DNA of 64,000 nucleotides from an uncultured Eggerthella sp. (GTDB taxonomy: Bacteria; Actinomycetota; Coriobacteriia; Coriobacteriales; Eggerthellaceae): NCBI GenBank assembly GCA_900542065.1, contig UQLU01000004.1, forward strand, positions 1 through 64,000. The letters run 5' to 3'. Below the pieces are notes generated by a model, which was given only the letters and a program-made list of their open reading frames with translations, ran no database searches and had not been told where the DNA came from. The position numbers were made by a program, and so were the translations under genes. Of the stretch, positions 62,740 through 64,000 are shown in pieces (position 1 is the stretch's first letter; every line of letters begins with the position of its first letter).

Positions 62740-63359
62740 TGTGCTGCCCTTTCCAAATACGCTAAGTCAGCATCTTTTGCCGTAATGCGTTTCTTTCCAA
62801 TAATCTCTACACAATGATCAATGGAAAAGCCAGCAAGTGCAAATGAAGATTTAACTGAAATATACAATGGCTCATAGCCATGAGGATCTCCACCATCACC
62901 AACCACGTAAAGCGTTAAAGGTCGTTTGGATGAAACATGAGCGGACGGAACTACGCCGTCTGTTTCTAAAGACTGCGCATCTTCATCTTCGCCAGCAAAT
63001 TCTTTGCCACTATTCTTTCGGCGAGCCACATAGTCCCAGAAGTACGGCTGCAAACGATCAATAACTGCTTTAGTTTGGGAAGGCAAACTAGCAAAGTAAA
63101 TTGGTGTAACCAGAATAACTCTATCAGCCCGATCAAGCTCTTCAATAAGGCAATTCATATCATCATCGATAATGCAGGTATCGTTGGAGCGACAGTATTC
63201 ACATCCGTTACAACCCATAACATCCCTTTGAGCAACATCAAAGATATAGAGTTCAACTTCAGGTGCAACGTTAGCTAAATGCATCGAAATCATGCGGCAG
63301 ATGCGCGCACTTTTCCCATTAACCCGAGGAGACCCCTGTATAAGAACCCATTTACTCAT
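62736..63359 (-). CDS. NADPH-dependent FMN reductase / flavodoxin-fold protein
   Basis: A flavodoxin-like oxidoreductase of about 207 residues. The FMN phosphate loop is VLIQGSPRVNGKSARI. A cysteine cluster DVMGCNGCEYCRSNDTC is typical of the iron-sulfur-flavoprotein-like branch, and VILVTPIYFASLPSQTKAVIDRLQP forms the flavin-binding loop. An acidic insert (EFAGEDEDAQSLETDG) is present. The ATG at 63359 with GGAGG upstream is preferred over the in-frame TTG at 63377. The CxxCxxC-type site could hold a cluster; physiological substrate unknown. Confidence 0.85.
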   Translation of the reverse strand: MSKWVLIQGSPRVNGKSARICRMISMHLANVAPEVELYIFDVAQRDVMGCNGCEYCRSNDTCIIDDDMNCLIEELDRADRVILVTPIYFASLPSQTKAVIDRLQPYFWDYVARRKNSGKEFAGEDEDAQSLETDGVVPSAHVSSKRPLTLYVVGDGGDPHGYEPLYISVKSSFALAGFSIDHCVEIIGKKRITAKDADLAYLERAAQ

Positions 63360-63379
63360 CAGATGCGCTGCCTCCAACG

Positions 63380-64000
63380 TTATTCTTGAGTAGACAAATC
63401 ATCTCGTGTTGCCAAAGTAAGCTGCCACGTCGTAGGCTTGCGATCTAGAAGATTCCGCGCATTTACATACATCTGTTCAAGGAGCGCTTTTTTCTCTTCG
63501 TTTGTAGTACATCCTCGAACTTCAAGCATTTTATTTGCCGTGAAAATGGTGTGCTCTGGTCCACACTCCATACCGCGCATTGGCTCAGGCGTCATGTAAG
63601 GACTATCGGTTTCAGTGAGTAGCCTATCAACGGAAACATGAAGTGATCCTTCACGAACCTCATCAGCTTTCTTAAAAGTAAGTGGCCCACCATAGGCAAT
63701 ATAACAACCCGCATCCGCCCACGGCTTCAGCGCCTGTGCATCTAAGTTAAAGCAATGTAAAAGAACATCTGGTAAGGGCGAATCACCATCGAATACTCCT
63801 TCTTCAGAGAGTATTGCAAACCCTTCATCATGCGCTTCACGCATATGCAAAATAAGAGGAAGCCCTGCTGCTTTTGCTATTTGACTTTGACGTCTAAAAA
63901 CCTTGCGCTGAACATCGCGCGGAGACAAATCGTAGTGATAATCAAGTCCAACTTCGCCCAAAGCGCACGTACGGGGATCATGAAGTCGACGGATCAAGGC
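63380..64000 (-). CDS. tatD: TatD-family metal-dependent deoxyribonuclease (5' end beyond the window)
   Basis: The C-terminal 206 or so residues of a TIM-barrel TatD nuclease. Metal-site residues are visible in CALGEVGLDYHYD (Glu), LPLILHMREAHDEG (His), LLHCFN (His) and LLTETDSPYMTPEPMRG (Asp). The family's N-terminal DTHCHL motif lies outside the window, so the gene is partial; the frame is open to the edge. The C-terminal end (RKPTTWQLTLATRDDLSTQE) is slightly longer than in E. coli. It precedes the flavoprotein and ksgA genes. Confidence 0.9.
   Translation of the reverse strand, partial: ALIRRLHDPRTCALGEVGLDYHYDLSPRDVQRKVFRRQSQIAKAAGLPLILHMREAHDEGFAILSEEGVFDGDSPLPDVLLHCFNLDAQALKPWADAGCYIAYGGPLTFKKADEVREGSLHVSVDRLLTETDSPYMTPEPMRGMECGPEHTIFTANKMLEVRGCTTNEEKKALLEQMYVNARNLLDRKPTTWQLTLATRDDLSTQE

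Overview
The window reads as a chromosomal stretch of a low-to-mid-40s % G+C anaerobic bacterium, most likely a member of the Coriobacteriia (Actinomycetota). This is inferred from Gram-positive-style synteny (pepQ-efp-acc-asp23-nusB-xseB-dxs), a Veg protein, a SufC/SufB pair, a PurF-like protein starting Met-Gly-Gly, and a large set of anaerobic iron-sulfur oxidoreductases. No rRNA gene is present, so the taxonomic call stays an inference. No phage, insertion sequence or CRISPR array was seen.

Layout. 1-5.3 kb (minus strand): rimP-nusA-ylxR-infB-rbfA and the first codons of a probable nrnA, the usual translation/transcription-factor operon. 5.3-9.2 kb (minus): ammonium transporter amt and a PII protein, then leuA and a zinc-ribbon membrane protein. 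9.4-36.2 kb (minus): a long run of housekeeping genes. In transcription order these are addB-addA-rarA, a DUF948-like protein, an AI-2E-type permease, alaS, ruvX, mltG, a YqeG phosphatase, a divergent AroE homologue, aroC-aroK-aroB, pepQ, efp, a pyruvate-carboxyltransferase/AccB fusion, accC, asp23, nusB, xseB and dxs. 36.2-39.5 kb is RNA-rich: a 6S-like RNA, a strong candidate for an undescribed small RNA (own promoter, four hairpins with C-rich loops, terminator), tRNA-Ala, galU, and a homocysteine-methyltransferase-like protein that has lost its zinc ligands.

40.0-50.7 kb is the energy-metabolism island. On the minus strand lies a cytosolic molybdopterin oxidoreductase that carries its DmsB-like electron-transfer subunit as a C-terminal fusion. 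Divergently, on the plus strand, lies a seven-gene operon hdrC-hdrB-hdrA-flxD-flxC-flxB-flxA for an NADH-linked, probably electron-bifurcating heterodisulfide-reductase-type complex. The operon is preceded by a structured leader and closed by a bidirectional terminator.

50.8-64 kb: an alanine/glycine symporter, Veg, an HD-like protein lacking the HD aspartate, an ABC exporter, a GNAT acetyltransferase gene interrupted by one in-frame stop, sufC-sufB, a PurF-like protein without the glutaminase cysteine, a secreted 5'-nucleotidase with a degenerate sorting signal, ksgA, a flavodoxin-fold reductase and the 3' part of tatD. The recurring theme is familiar folds with altered active sites (PurF, AroE, the MetH-type domain, HD, PII), together with unusual domain fusions.
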